From Citrus sinensis (taxonomy: Eukaryota > Streptophyta > Magnoliopsida > Sapindales > Rutaceae): a stretch of 64,000 nucleotides of DNA. Below the pieces are notes generated by a model, which was not told the DNA's origin, searched no databases, and saw only the letters and a list, made by a program, of their open reading frames with translations. Within the stretch, counting starts at the first letter, position 1; each line of letters starts with the position of its first letter. A program made the translations under genes and the position numbers. The stretch covers positions 38,149,501 through 38,213,500 of the forward strand of contig NC_068558.1 in the NCBI RefSeq assembly GCF_022201045.2. The letters are read 5' to 3'. Positions 44,671 to 56,000 of the stretch are shown piece by piece.

Positions 44671-45370
44671 GCGTCATTTATAACAGAAATCTTTCTTGTA
44701 TACAAAGAAAGTCACGATTTTTTGTCAAGAATTTAAATTAATATTCAAACCTTCCTTCTAGAGATAAGCATGTGAAATTGACAACTATTCGGAATCTTTG
44801 AATTGGGTAATAACATTGGGCCCCCTAACTGTTTAATATTTCTGAAAAATGGATACAACTTGTCTATCTATTCCGAATAGGTTCCGAAATCAAAATAGTG
44901 AGTTTGCAATTGTTACGACTTATATTATAATATATTTTTGCTGTTCTAGGATGCTGCTAATAAAATTGTAAGTTTCAAAAGTAAAATGTATGTGTTTTGT
45001 GAATTTTATTTTGTTATTAGAGTTTTATTTCATTAAATAATGATTAAAATAGACACAAATTAAATATTTAGACGCGTTTTTCTCCCTCTCAAAGAAGTAA
45101 ATTTATATAATTCATGTGATTAGCCTAATTGATGTTATTTTATTGCGCATTGTTTTCTTATTTAGGAGGTACAGTTGGCAAGCCGCTGGTTGTGGCAAAA
45201 TTAAAGTCACAGTTTCTTCGAATAAATATCAACCAACTGTAAGCTGCCACGTCTGTAAACGATGACCCCGGAGACGGTGTGAACGTGCTTCTTCTTCTAA
45301 ATGTGATCAGAATATGTTAGTCCAATAAGTACGAAATTTAGGATCTTCATGTAAAATGGGGCCAAATGAA
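44383..45370. repeat. Peroxidase 5' end and promoter, source of a duplication
   Basis: This stretch, from aatggagcag in intron 1 through exon 1 and the upstream region, recurs at 49,088-50,095 in the same orientation with many substitutions and indels. Blocks shared include aaccttcc, tttgagttgggtaataac and gttggcaag..gct. Confidence 0.85.
44676..44682 (-). promoter_or_regulatory. TATA-like box close to the long-form ATG
   Basis: TATAAAT on the minus strand lies only 6 bp before the outermost ATG. If used, transcription would begin inside the N-terminal extension and favour the short form from 44,562. The motif is kept in the duplicated fragment near 49,333. Confidence 0.35.
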
Positions 45371-45853
45371 TACTAGAAAATTCGCTTGGGCACATATGTT
45401 GGCAAGCATGGGAAAATTACCACATTATAATAAATCTATCGCAATCGTGATCTTTACTTTAAACTTTTGTTTGCTAAGCAAAAATAAAGATTAAAGAAAT
45501 ATGCATAGAAGTGAAGATCTAAAATGAGCAAGAGTTATATAAGCGAGAAAAAGTGCAATACTTTGTACATTCATTTTTTAAATGGACCAATTACACCAAT
45601 GATTGAGTTACGATAAAGAGAGAAAAAGAGCAATATTTTAGTTCCTCCTAAACTTTTTTTTTTTTTTTTTATCGTTTTAGTTCTTTATAGAATTTAATAC
45701 CTCATTTTTCATCCCCGTCACAAAAACGAACACAGTGTCAAGAGGCAAAAATTAGATAAATTAGTTAGTTGGTCTTGAATAATCAAATTGTATGTGAAAA
45801 TGGTCATTTTATCCTGCAAAACCAGTGATGATTAGGTATTAAAAATCTATTAA
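45371..45853. repeat. 3' flank of methyltransferase copy C
   Basis: 45,530-45,850 matches the 3' flank of copy B (21,450-21,800; gttatataag.gagaaaa.gtgca and following). 45,440-45,510 resembles two short segments near 50,650-50,690 and 50,770-50,810. Confidence 0.7.
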
Positions 45854-45855
45854 AG

Positions 45856-46702
45856 GTAGGGGTTGTTTGTCTTTTGTCTCTGAAGTCTTAATTTTACTTA
45901 TTTTAGATATTTATAATTTATAATTTATTTATTTTTCATTACTTATGTTTGATTATATGATGTTTAGGTCTAGTGGAAAAGTTAATATTCCGTCTTTTAT
46001 ATGAATGATAAAACATCTAATAAAACTTTAATATTCTCTCATAAATACCCTTATTAAATAAATTTATTTTATATTATATAACTTATTCTCTTATTATATT
46101 TTATTTATAACTTTTTCTAATATGCATGTATTAAACGTTTTTTTGTGAATAAGAATTTTAAAAATAATAGAACTTTAGGTGAGTGTATTTTATAATAAGT
46201 TCATCTCTTTATATTTATATTTACTATTTTTATAATAAATTTTGAATTTTATCTAATACATTAATTTTAATTCAATTGATTAAAAAATTCTTGATGGCTT
46301 GTAATTAACAAGAAAAAATATCAATATAATATACTAAAAATAACATCATAAATATCATATATTAATGTAAAAAAAATGTGCTAGATATATATTTTATTTT
46401 TTCATGCTTTGTTAAGATAAACATTATCAATTTTTCTTTTTTACTAATCAAATAATTTATTTATAACTTGTTATGTATTTAATCAATAAAATATAAGTAT
46501 TATTAATCTTTATGAGGTTATATACGTCAAAATATTTATATTTTAGATGTTTTATTTTTTAGAAACAAACAACTTAACACTTATATTCATATATTGAAAA
46601 AAGAAAAATAAGCATGCCATTCATATATATGTATTAAGACCTATTTAGAATTCAGCTAAATTTAGACTATTCAAATTTCAGACAAAAAAACAAACGCTAC
46701 CG
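45856..46702. mobile_element. MITE-like insertion in the copy C flank
   Basis: Left end ggggttgtttgtcttttgtc and right end (reverse complement ggtagcgtttgttttttt), the same family as 36,371-36,783. It is about 850 bp, AT-rich and non-coding. It interrupts the copy C 3' flank relative to copy B. Confidence 0.45.
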
Positions 46703-46719
46703 TAGTGTTAATTCTTTTA

Positions 46720-47130
46720 TTTGAAATCCAAATAAGTTTGAATTTGATTTTAAGTCCAAATGAATTTAAATACAAATGTCTGAATAATATGTTTTTTTTT
46801 CTTTTTTCAATATTTGAAATCCAAATGGCATCTTATTTATTGTTGTAAAAAAAATCATAAACATGATTATTTGACATTTCTTATAAGTCGAAACAAAAAA
46901 AAAGTTTAAGTTTAATAATCTAAGAAATAATTATATTCAATAGAGTTTCTTTATATAATATTTACTTGAGATATTTTTTGATTCAGATAAAAATTATAAA
47001 AGTTCACTTTTATTTTATCTAAATGTAAGTGTGTAAAAATCATATATTAGTTACAAAACAAACAAACAAATTTTAAAAAATATCTTAAATTAATAAAATT
47101 TTAGACTTCATATGTTTAACAAATAAGTCC
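46720..47130. mobile_element. Third copy of the ggttgtttgt MITE family (inverted)
   Basis: The reverse complement of 46,980-47,130 matches 36,371-36,480 over more than 100 bp (gtttgttaaa...ttttaaaatttgttt). The other end is less clear. It adjoins the preceding element head to head. Confidence 0.45.
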
Positions 47131-47235
47131 AAAAACTAATTAAAGTGGTATCAAATAAAATTTAAAAGCAAAGCATCAATATGTAATAGATAAAAAAAGA
47201 AAATCTAACACATGGTACATAATTTATTTATTTTT

Positions 47236-47513
47236 TGATGCATTGGAGCCTAGTAAACACTAGGCCAGAACAGAACGGAGAATAGAGGTCTCATACATAT
47301 AATGACATAACCAATAACCAAGCCCCTCAAGGGGTTTTCAAATACATGAAGACCAAAGGGTAAGGAACCAGCAAGTTTCACCATGGAATCTGCAGCAAAA
47401 TTGGCTTCTCGATATATGTACTTTATGTTAATGAGCCATTGTATGTTCATCAATTCCTTAATAGCAGTTATGATGGAAAAATGTGCATTCGGCATCAAGC
47501 TAATGGAGGAAAT
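47236..47513 (-). mobile_element. LINE 3' fragment
   Basis: On the minus strand the frame encodes the end of a LINE RNase H domain (YIYREANFAADSMVKLAGSL), like the end of the 18.7-kb LINE, and finishes in an A-rich tail (catcaaaaaataaataaatt). Severely 5' truncated. It abuts the copy C 3' flank, which resumes at about 47,514. Confidence 0.75.
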
Positions 47514-47596
47514 GTCGCAGTACTGCCAATATTATTTTCGGTCGAGAATCATAACTAATAATTAAAACCATAATTAAGCTTGCAAGCATGTAACAG

Positions 47597-49071
47597 TTAC
47601 TTGATGAACTCCATGATGCAAAAATTACACACAAAACTTTCATAATTGACACCCTTAAATCCATCTTTGGCTGTCAATGCCATGCCATAATATTCTTGTT
47701 TGGTTCGTTCCTTTTCTCCTGAAAGTTGCATTAACATAATTATATCTATCGAAGAGGCTTCTCTGGTTGCTGGTGTAGCCTCAGGAATTACCACTGTCGT
47801 GCTATCGATAATAATTATCTTTCCATTTCCTGGAATAGCCTCATAGCAATTCTTCAACAAACTCAAGCAATGCTCATCGTCCCAATTAGGAAGTATCAAC
47901 TGCAGAATTAAAAACTAATATTGATTGGCATTAGTTATCAGCAACCCTGTCGTAGCCAGAGACATTTTAGATAATTTTTAAAATATAGAGATTAAATAGG
48001 TAATTGATTTAAACTGTAAGGGCTATATAAACATTTGCTATAAATTACTTCGAAAACTAACCTTCATCAAAATGGCATCCCCATTTAGAATTTTTTGGAA
48101 CATTTTCCACCCACACTTTCCACACCTACAACATATACGTGGATTAATAAAATTAATATTATTGAGTTTGTAAAAATCCAAATAAAAAATATTTAATGGC
48201 CGAACTTGTTCATTAGTGGGAAAGCATATGTATCAGGATAAAATGAGGCATCTCGAATAACATGAAGTAGGTCCAAAATTAACACCTTAATATGAGGATA
48301 TTTAGAAGTACTTATTTTAAGAGTGACTCCAAGGCCACCAACCCACCACCTACATCCACCAGCTGCTTGATTTTCTCAAAGCCTTTGTAATAGTCAAGAA
48401 TTCTATTCATACTATGCTATTGTGACTCAACATTGCCGTATTTAGAACTTCATTGAATCTAGAATCAAGGCCTGCGTGCTCATAGTTCCCTATTCCATAA
48501 TCTATATTGAATGGGATTCATCCTTCAAATGACTTTCTCGTGCCTTTTATTATTAGCTTCAAATCTACATACTGACGATTGGATTGGGAAAAATGTTATA
48601 TTCAAAGAATATAGGGTATTTGAAAAATGAAAGATATTTAAATGTTTGTAAGACAAACCATATATCTCGTAAGGCTTGGTTTCCAGCCAGGGCCATGAGG
48701 GGACAGAGCGAAACACCATCTTGATTAAGCACGAAGCACGTATTTGGCCACAGGTGCAAGACGTTGTAGCCTGCGGTCATCACCAGCTGATGAAAGAGAG
48801 CGACGAAGCACACGGTCAAGCATCACCGCTGCATTGGGGTTGTGGCTCGGCATTTGTGCTTCGATTTCTGCTGCCGAGAGTTTAGCCCGTGGACCTGCTT
48901 TGGCCATAATCTCAAACACTCCCATTCCAAGTTTTGCTGCTGCTTACATCGCTGCAGGTGATAATCTGCTCATTCCTAGTTGCATGGCAAATAAATAAAT
49001 CTCTTCTTCATTTTCTTTCGTCTTCTTCTTGCTCGTGCGCTTTGTTTGGGTCTTTGCCGAAGAATCCATTT
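47597..49071 (-). pseudogene. COMT-like methyltransferase pseudogene, copy C
   Basis: Recognisable parts: exon 4 47,597-47,899, exon 3 48,062-48,125, exon 2 about 48,234-48,515, exon 1 about 48,656-49,071. Damage seen: in exon 4 the catalytic His is Pro (LILPNWDDEH), and about two codons are inserted. Exon 3 has lost one base. The exon 2 donor is mutated (GA for GT). A deletion fuses the middle of exon 2 to intron 1 (near 48,527), removing the start of exon 2. Exon 1 has a four-base insertion near 48,735, a missing LLVTN-type segment and a stop near 48,945. Nothing functional can be made. It is flanked on the right by a duplicated peroxidase fragment, joined in its 5' UTR at about 49,087. Confidence 0.9.
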
Positions 49072-49087
49072 GTTTCTTGATAGATTC

Positions 49088-50095
49088 AATGGAGCAGTTT
49101 TAAACAACCCACATCAGTAATCTTACCAAAGCCGATCTTTAATATATAAACATGCGTGGAACCAATAAAAATAAAGCATAAAAATTCATAGCCAAAAAGA
49201 ATAAATAAACACCTGGATGTTGAAGTCATAGAGGGATTACTTGGGTGCCCCTTCGGTAGCCATTTTCTTTGGGGAAAAAGGAGAAACCCAGTAGCTATCT
49301 ATCATCAACTGCAGGCCCATTTGTCATTTATAACAGAAATCTTCTTCACGGACAAGGAATTAAACACAAGATTTTTTGTCCACAATTTACATTAATATTC
49401 AAACCTTCCACTTATTAATTCGCATTATTACCCAATTTTTTTGAATCTTTGAGTTGGGTAATAACATCGACGGCTCCCTAATTGTTTTAAATTTCTTAAA
49501 CACGGATATAATTCGTCTATCCATACTGAATATGTTCCCAAAACAAGAATGGATAATTTGTTACTATTGTGCCTTATAAAAAATGTGAGCCTTGAATTTA
49601 GGACCCGAATCTTAAAAAGATCACTCTATATTACTAGAGTCACATATTAATATATAGTTTGAAACAAACAATAATATAATGACATATAATGTCCCAAAGG
49701 GGGCCTAAAATGATTTGACACTACTTGTAAATATTGAAGTTTTGAATTACAGAATTAGGAATGTATTTTTTTTTATAAATGAACACACTATGCCATAACT
49801 TGAGAAAATGTAAAATAATACGACTTCTAATTGTTATTTTATTTGTATATATTTTTTTTGTCTTATTTAAGAGCTACAGTTGCCAAGTGGCTAATTGGGG
49901 CAAAATTTAATGACACAGATTTTTCGAGTCCTTTTATACAAACATTAACCAACTGAGCTACCACGTTAATTCGTAGAATGATGTCACAGAGATCAAACAG
50001 TTTAGGTGTAAATTAGTTGTGCTTCTAGACGTGAGCAACAGATTTTCATCCAATTAGGTGCAAATTTTGTAAAATGTTGCCAAATAAATTGTTCA
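49088..50095 (-). pseudogene. Peroxidase exon 1 fragment with promoter flank
   Basis: Copy of 44,383-45,370. The exon reads MATEGAPK and then an in-frame TAA where the parent has Ser, followed by SLYDFNIQ and a kept GT donor. The hydrophobic N-terminal extension is mostly deleted. No later exons follow. It is a dead fragment carried by segmental duplication together with, or next to, copy C. Confidence 0.88.
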
Positions 50096-50905
50096 AAAAA
50101 CCGTCAGTTTGTCACAATGTGAAATGTATAAGATGATTTGAAATCTCGAAGTTAAAAATAAGGTGAAAAAGTGGTCAGTAATCATTAAAATAAGTTGAAA
50201 ATAAGGTAAATAAGTGGTTAATACTCGTTTAAATAGTGGTTTGTATGAAAATCGATTCACTATCATGATTCTTTATTTTAAAATTTTGTTTATTTCCACA
50301 CACATAATTTCAAAAATATCAATAGATTTTGATTCCACTTATAGATTATCAAATTTAAGTAACTACAAAAACTACAAGGTATAGATTTTTTTATACATTA
50401 CATTTTATATTCAAGTTTAGATTAGTTGAAACCTTCATCTCCTATTCTAAAAGACAGTATTACATATATGTATATGAGTGTGCGTGCGCGCGAGTGTATA
50501 TAAAATAAGGCGCGACAAAAATCTAACTTTAAACTCTATTATTGTTTTAATTTATTTTTGTTTTATAGGAAATTTTGTAAATAGATTTCTCTTTTCCTCC
50601 TTTTACATTGGCATTCTGTGGTAATTAATGTCGAAGTTTCCCACTTCTATATGCTAGCCAAGCAAGAATAAAGATCGAATAAATATTCATATCAGCAACT
50701 AGTATTTACTGGATTCTCTTTTTCCCTGACATTGGTATTCTTTCGTAATCTCCAAGCTTCCTACGTCAACCTATGCTTGCTGAGCAAGAATAAAGATCAA
50801 AGAAATAAGCTGCTGTCTTTTAAAATTAATAATATTACTTTGCCTAGTAAAGTATGAATAGATTGATTGTACGTGTAAAATAAAATATCATTTAATTTTA
50901 TTTTT
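50096..50905. other. Non-coding spacer with small repeats
   Basis: Two related segments (50,618-50,700 and 50,735-50,815) share cattgg.attct.tggtaat and gc.aagcaagaataaagatc, and also resemble 45,440-45,510. No gene is seen. Confidence 0.5.
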
Positions 50906-51512
50906 GAGTTGGACTATTAGCACCCCTTCATTAATCTTATAAAAATCCTGTTATAGTGTAATTACATTTAAAGATAAATATAAATAGAATTAAACTATTT
51001 ATTTTTTCCCTTCTCAATTTTATTTTGCTTGCACAATATAATTTTTTTATTATCATTAAAATAATTTGAATTTAAGGAGTAACCCTCTAAGCCAAAATAA
51101 AATTCTTGTAATAAACACAACAATTTAATTAAGATACAACATAGTGGAAAAACAAATAAAATAAAATTTTAACTCATTGCAACTAATTTTTTAAGGATTC
51201 TCAAACTAAATGTTGAACCCAATGAACTCAAAATTTATAGGTAGGATAAAATTATATTAAACCCATGAAAAATTCATTATTTTCCAAGTATAATGTTTTT
51301 CTTACTTTTTCTTTAAAAATTAAATAATAAAAAAAGTTTGAAGAGTGGAATATAAATATTAAGGCTGAAAGAGGGAGAAAATTATTAGAAATTGAAAAAT
51401 TCATAAATGAAAAGAGTGTTCATTTAGGAAAATCATATTTTTGGTATTAAATGAAATATAATTAAAAAAAGGGTTTCAATAGAATTTTGGAGGGGTGTTA
51501 ATAGTCCGACTC
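50906..51512. mobile_element. hAT-type MITE with perfect target duplication
   Basis: 607 bp, ends gagttggactattagcaccc and, reversed, gagtcggactattaacaccc. The 8-bp duplication TTATTTTT lies at 50,898-50,905 and 51,513-51,520. Best-preserved member of the family also seen at 39,972 and 41,223. Non-coding. Confidence 0.85.
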
Positions 51513-51520
51513 TTATTTTT

Positions 51521-53036
51521 TAAAGTAGTAGTGTAAATACCAATTTAATTAAATAAAATTATTTAAAAAGTTATATTATCAGTAAAGAAAGTCTTTAATT
51601 TTTTTTTAAGTAAAGATTCTTCGAACTTTGTTCCCACTACAAAGTAGAAAGCATTTATGCTTCATTAACTAAAATCTTAATAAGATTCAGGAAATAGACC
51701 CCAAAGCATCTGATTTCTACATGAAGGACTTGATAAATACCGTTTTAACCTTTTTATATTTGTAATTTATTAAATTAAACATCTTCAAGAAAAAGTTTTC
51801 CAAGTCAAAAATCTACTTTTATTTTTACGACGGTAATGGTGAGGTTGGTTTTGTAATATGCAATAAAAAATGACATGAGCTACATGGTGGTGGAATAAAT
51901 AAACAGGAGATTTAGGTGTCTATTTTCAAAATTTAAGAGATTCGCCAATACATAAAGACAAATCTTTGAAGTACTTATGAGTAACAGCTAAATCGGAAGT
52001 TAAGCCCTAGATTAGCAAAGAGCCCCCTAAGGAGCTCTCTCCGTTCTATTCAATGGACTATTTGCTAAAATTCGTTTTTCATCTTATTACTCGTAATGAG
52101 TTTGATAAATATTATCTACTAACAATTTTGTCTCGAAATTAATTTAAAGCACGACAGTTACAAATGAATACAAGAATTTACTAACCCCTCCTCTAAATAC
52201 TTAAAATAAATCCAACTTTTATAAATATGAAGAGGTGCCCAAAATTGGATGAAGTGTCTTCGAAATTTTGTTTTTAAAAAAGTACTTCGGAAACAAAAAC
52301 ACAAGAAACATTCTAAAATTCTAATATTTTATTTAATACGCCTTAATCTTGTCATAAAAAATATTAAAAACCCATACTCATTGCCTTCACTTTAAATTTT
52401 GGAAACTCCTAAATCATTTATAGCCTCTATGTTGATGTAATTTGAATATTTAGGTCCAGAAAAAACGGACCAACAACTTCTAAAAATTTAAAAAGAAATC
52501 TATTCACAATATATATAAAAAAGTCTCAAAATTTTAACTTATTTATTTATTTAAAAAAAAAAGATAACAAGATATACAAAGCCCAAATCAAACTTTTGGT
52601 CCCTTGATTCCTCAAGAACTGAAATAAATAACTAAAATTATTTGCTTAAAAGTCATTCGATTCATAAAACTTCAATTTAATGATAGCGTATTGGAAAAGC
52701 TATCCATTGCTTGACCTACAAGTGGGTTGAACAAGTGAAAACAGGATTATGGAAGTATCATTTTTGGAAACCAATTCTGAAAAAACATTACTTTGAGAAC
52801 AATGCAACTAAAACCAAGTGACCTACAAGCGGCCTAAAATTCCAAATCGAGGTTATATTTTTTTATTTTCCCAAAACATCTCATAATCTTGTACTCCAAG
52901 CCATTTTCCAATCCCATTACACTGTCCTAAATATTCAAAAACCCTACTGCCTCCTACTACTCACTCTCACTCATTCTTTTTTACCCCTCGAGACTTCCGA
53001 CTCACCGCCGTCACCTGAAATTTGTGTCGGTTTCCG
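51521..53036. other. Upstream region of the IleRS gene
   Basis: AT-rich to about 52,850, then a pyrimidine-rich stretch (52,890-52,985) that is probably leader and promoter. No clear TATA box, in keeping with a housekeeping gene. No other gene is seen. Confidence 0.5.
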
Positions 53037-56000
53037 ATGGAGGAAGTGAGCGAGGGAAAGGACTTTTCGTTTTCCAGGGAGGAGGAAAAGATCCTCGAGT
53101 TTTGGAACTCGATCGACGCCTTCAAGACCCAGTTGGACCGCACCCGCTGTCAGCCCGAGTACGTCTTCTACGACGGGCCCCCTTTCGCGACGGGTCTCCC
53201 CCACTACGGCCACATACTTGCCGGCACCATCAAGGACATCGTTACCCGTTACCAGTCCATGATGGGTTTCCACGTCACCCGTAGATTTGGCTGGGATTGC
53301 CACGGCTTGCCCGTCGAGAATGAGATTGATAAGACCTTGGGGATCAAGAGAAGAGATGATGTTTTCCAAATGGGCATCGATAAGTATAATGAAGCTTGTC
53401 GGAGTATTGTTACTAGGTGTGTTATGTATATTTTTCAATTTTCTTTTCTGGGTTTCTGGTTGATTAATGATTTTGTTTGTGATTTTAACGTGACTTTTTT
53501 AGCTGTTACATGTTTCAGTTAAGAAATTTAGCTTTTGTATGTTGTTCTTCTGGTTGGCTGAATTGTTTCCTTTTGAAGTAATATGCTATCAGCGAGTTTC
53601 ATTTCTGGTCTCTTGCAGCTCAATGAAAGTGGAGGTTTATGTAATGTTGTGGTAATTTTGCAAAGAAAGGAGTAGAATAATTTTTAGGATTCTCAATTCT
53701 TTTGTGGGATAGGGATTGATTTTAAGCTTCTTTTGTGCCTTTTTCATACAGTAGGTAGGGGTCCTTGGTGGATATTATACATCCAGGGACTAGGTTTACT
53801 TCAATTTGTATACAGCAATAAAACAGAGGTTTTATCGTTATGCATTAATTTTTATTTCCATGCTTTAAAAAGATGCTCAGTATATACTTTATTTTCCAAG
53901 GTTGAACATGTACTGTTTATGCTTCTTTGGTCATCCTAATCTTATAAGAATATGTTTTTTTTTTTTTTGGTTTCTATATAATGAGTAGAATCGATAGTCA
54001 GTATTTGTATATATTCTCTTTTTTTCTTCCTCAATAACTGATGATTTATTTGCCTCTAGATATGTTGAGGAGTGGGAGCAGATTATTACACGGACTGGTA
54101 GGTGGATTGATTTTAGAAATGATTACAAGACCATGGACCTGAAATTTATGGAGAGCGTTTGGTGGGTGTTTGCCCAGCTTTATGGGAAGGGGCTTGTTTA
54201 TAAAGGTTTCAAGGTTAGTTAGTTGCTTCCCTTCTTTCTGGTTTTGATTTTTGTAAGTTAATGCATAATTTTTTTTTTCTGGTTAAAAGATTGTGCTTTT
54301 TTTTATCTATTTTTTATTTTTTGTTTATTGGGTGTGGAATCTCTTGTTAATTTGATATGGTCACTTAATTTAGTTTTGAAGGTTTTGTGGAACGTTTGTA
54401 GCTACATTAATGACCTGGACATAATTGCCTTAATAGATTTTACCATTCTGATGTGAAATTGTATGTTATTGGTGTGGTTTCTTGATTGTTTGGGATTGGG
54501 TGGCCTCTAAATTATTTAATTACTACTTTAATGATTATTATAATGTCAATTGTTTGTAGCAATGTTTTTTGGGTGCCATGGAGCTCATGCTTTGATGGTG
54601 CATTGGGCATTAAGAGCAAGCATGATCTGCTAAGATGCGATCAGTTATGCAATAAGATTGAGTGCTTTTATGGATACCAACGCTTGTTAGGTTTAAGTTA
54701 ATGTTTGTACCCATGGCTATGAGTGTTATTTGCTATGTAGAAACAAGGTTTTTCACAGTGAAGGACTGAATATTTGGACCCTGAGAACATGATTATATGC
54801 GTGCATCTTTGTGCGCTTAGATTAGTAAGCGTGGGCGATAAATTATGACTTCATTTTTTTGCTCGTAGAGATAGTAGTTAAATAATTATGTGAGTGTTTT
54901 TTTATTAATATTTATTTAGCATATTTTAGGCCGAAACAAAAAATTCATTCTGCTATGATTGTCTATAGATGCAGCAGACATAGGTAGACATGAGTTTTGT
55001 GCCTTCAGACGCACTTGGTTTCAATTGGTGGTGTCTCTTATAAAACATATGGTTTCATTTATTAAAATTTCTTTGCTTGGCTCTTAAGGCTTGAACTTTT
55101 ATGATTTAAAATCTTTTTCCATTGTGAATGCATTCTTACATTTATGGAGAATGAAAGTGAGCTTTTAAAGTGAATGGATACATTTTCCATGATTCTGGCT
55201 GGCGGTTGCTTTTAATGTGGGTTCAAATTTATTTGTTGATTATGTTCTTTTAACAGGTCATGCCGTACAGTACTGGTTGCAAGACACCACTGTCTAATTT
55301 TGAAGCAGGTCAAAACTATAAGGTTTGCAATTTAACCTTCTTGTGGATTATCTTATGTATCACATCGTGGACATGTGATGCTAAATTGTCTTTGTTACTG
55401 TTATTTTTGTTGTTATCTTCCTTTTTAAGGTTGGAATGATCGAGGATTATATATTTTTGCACTAAATGTCTTTTTGATGTAACAGCTTGGCAGCATGATG
55501 AATAATAAATATATCTGTTATTTCGTTTCTGGTCCCTGGTCCCCAATGATTTAGATAAAAAAAAAAAGTATTGTGTTTTCTTGTTATAGGTCAAATATTG
55601 ATATCATCTAATCCCACTCATTTTTAATATAATCTGTGTGATATAGGATGTGCCTGACCCTGAAATAATGGTGTCTTTTCCAATTGTTGGAGATCCAGAG
55701 AAGGCAGCTTTTGTGGCATGGACGACGACTCCTTGGACCCTTCCTAGTAATTTAGCCCTCTGTGTCAATGCAAATTTTACATATGTGAAGGTCAGTTACA
55801 TTTGACTGTTTTTCATTTCTTGATGGGTTGAGATGGAGGTCAATTTTGGCTTATACATTGAAGCATGAAGCCTTTGAGCTTGTGTAAAGCATGAGATCTT
55901 CCTTGCTGTATTTTAATGATATACGTAATGTGTAAGAAAGTCAGTGCACTGTTAGTTGTGAGGGTTTGTGTTTTGTATCTGCGTGTGTGTGTATAGCTTG

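Noticed and set aside
47250..47498. 82-codon frame as a separate gene
   Set aside because: It is the tail of a LINE RNase H domain with an A-rich end.
49088..49330. A second peroxidase gene
   Set aside because: Only exon 1 is present, with an in-frame stop and no downstream exons.
53733..53939. Short frames within IleRS introns
   Set aside because: T-rich intron sequence between well-supported splice sites; no similarity to known domains.
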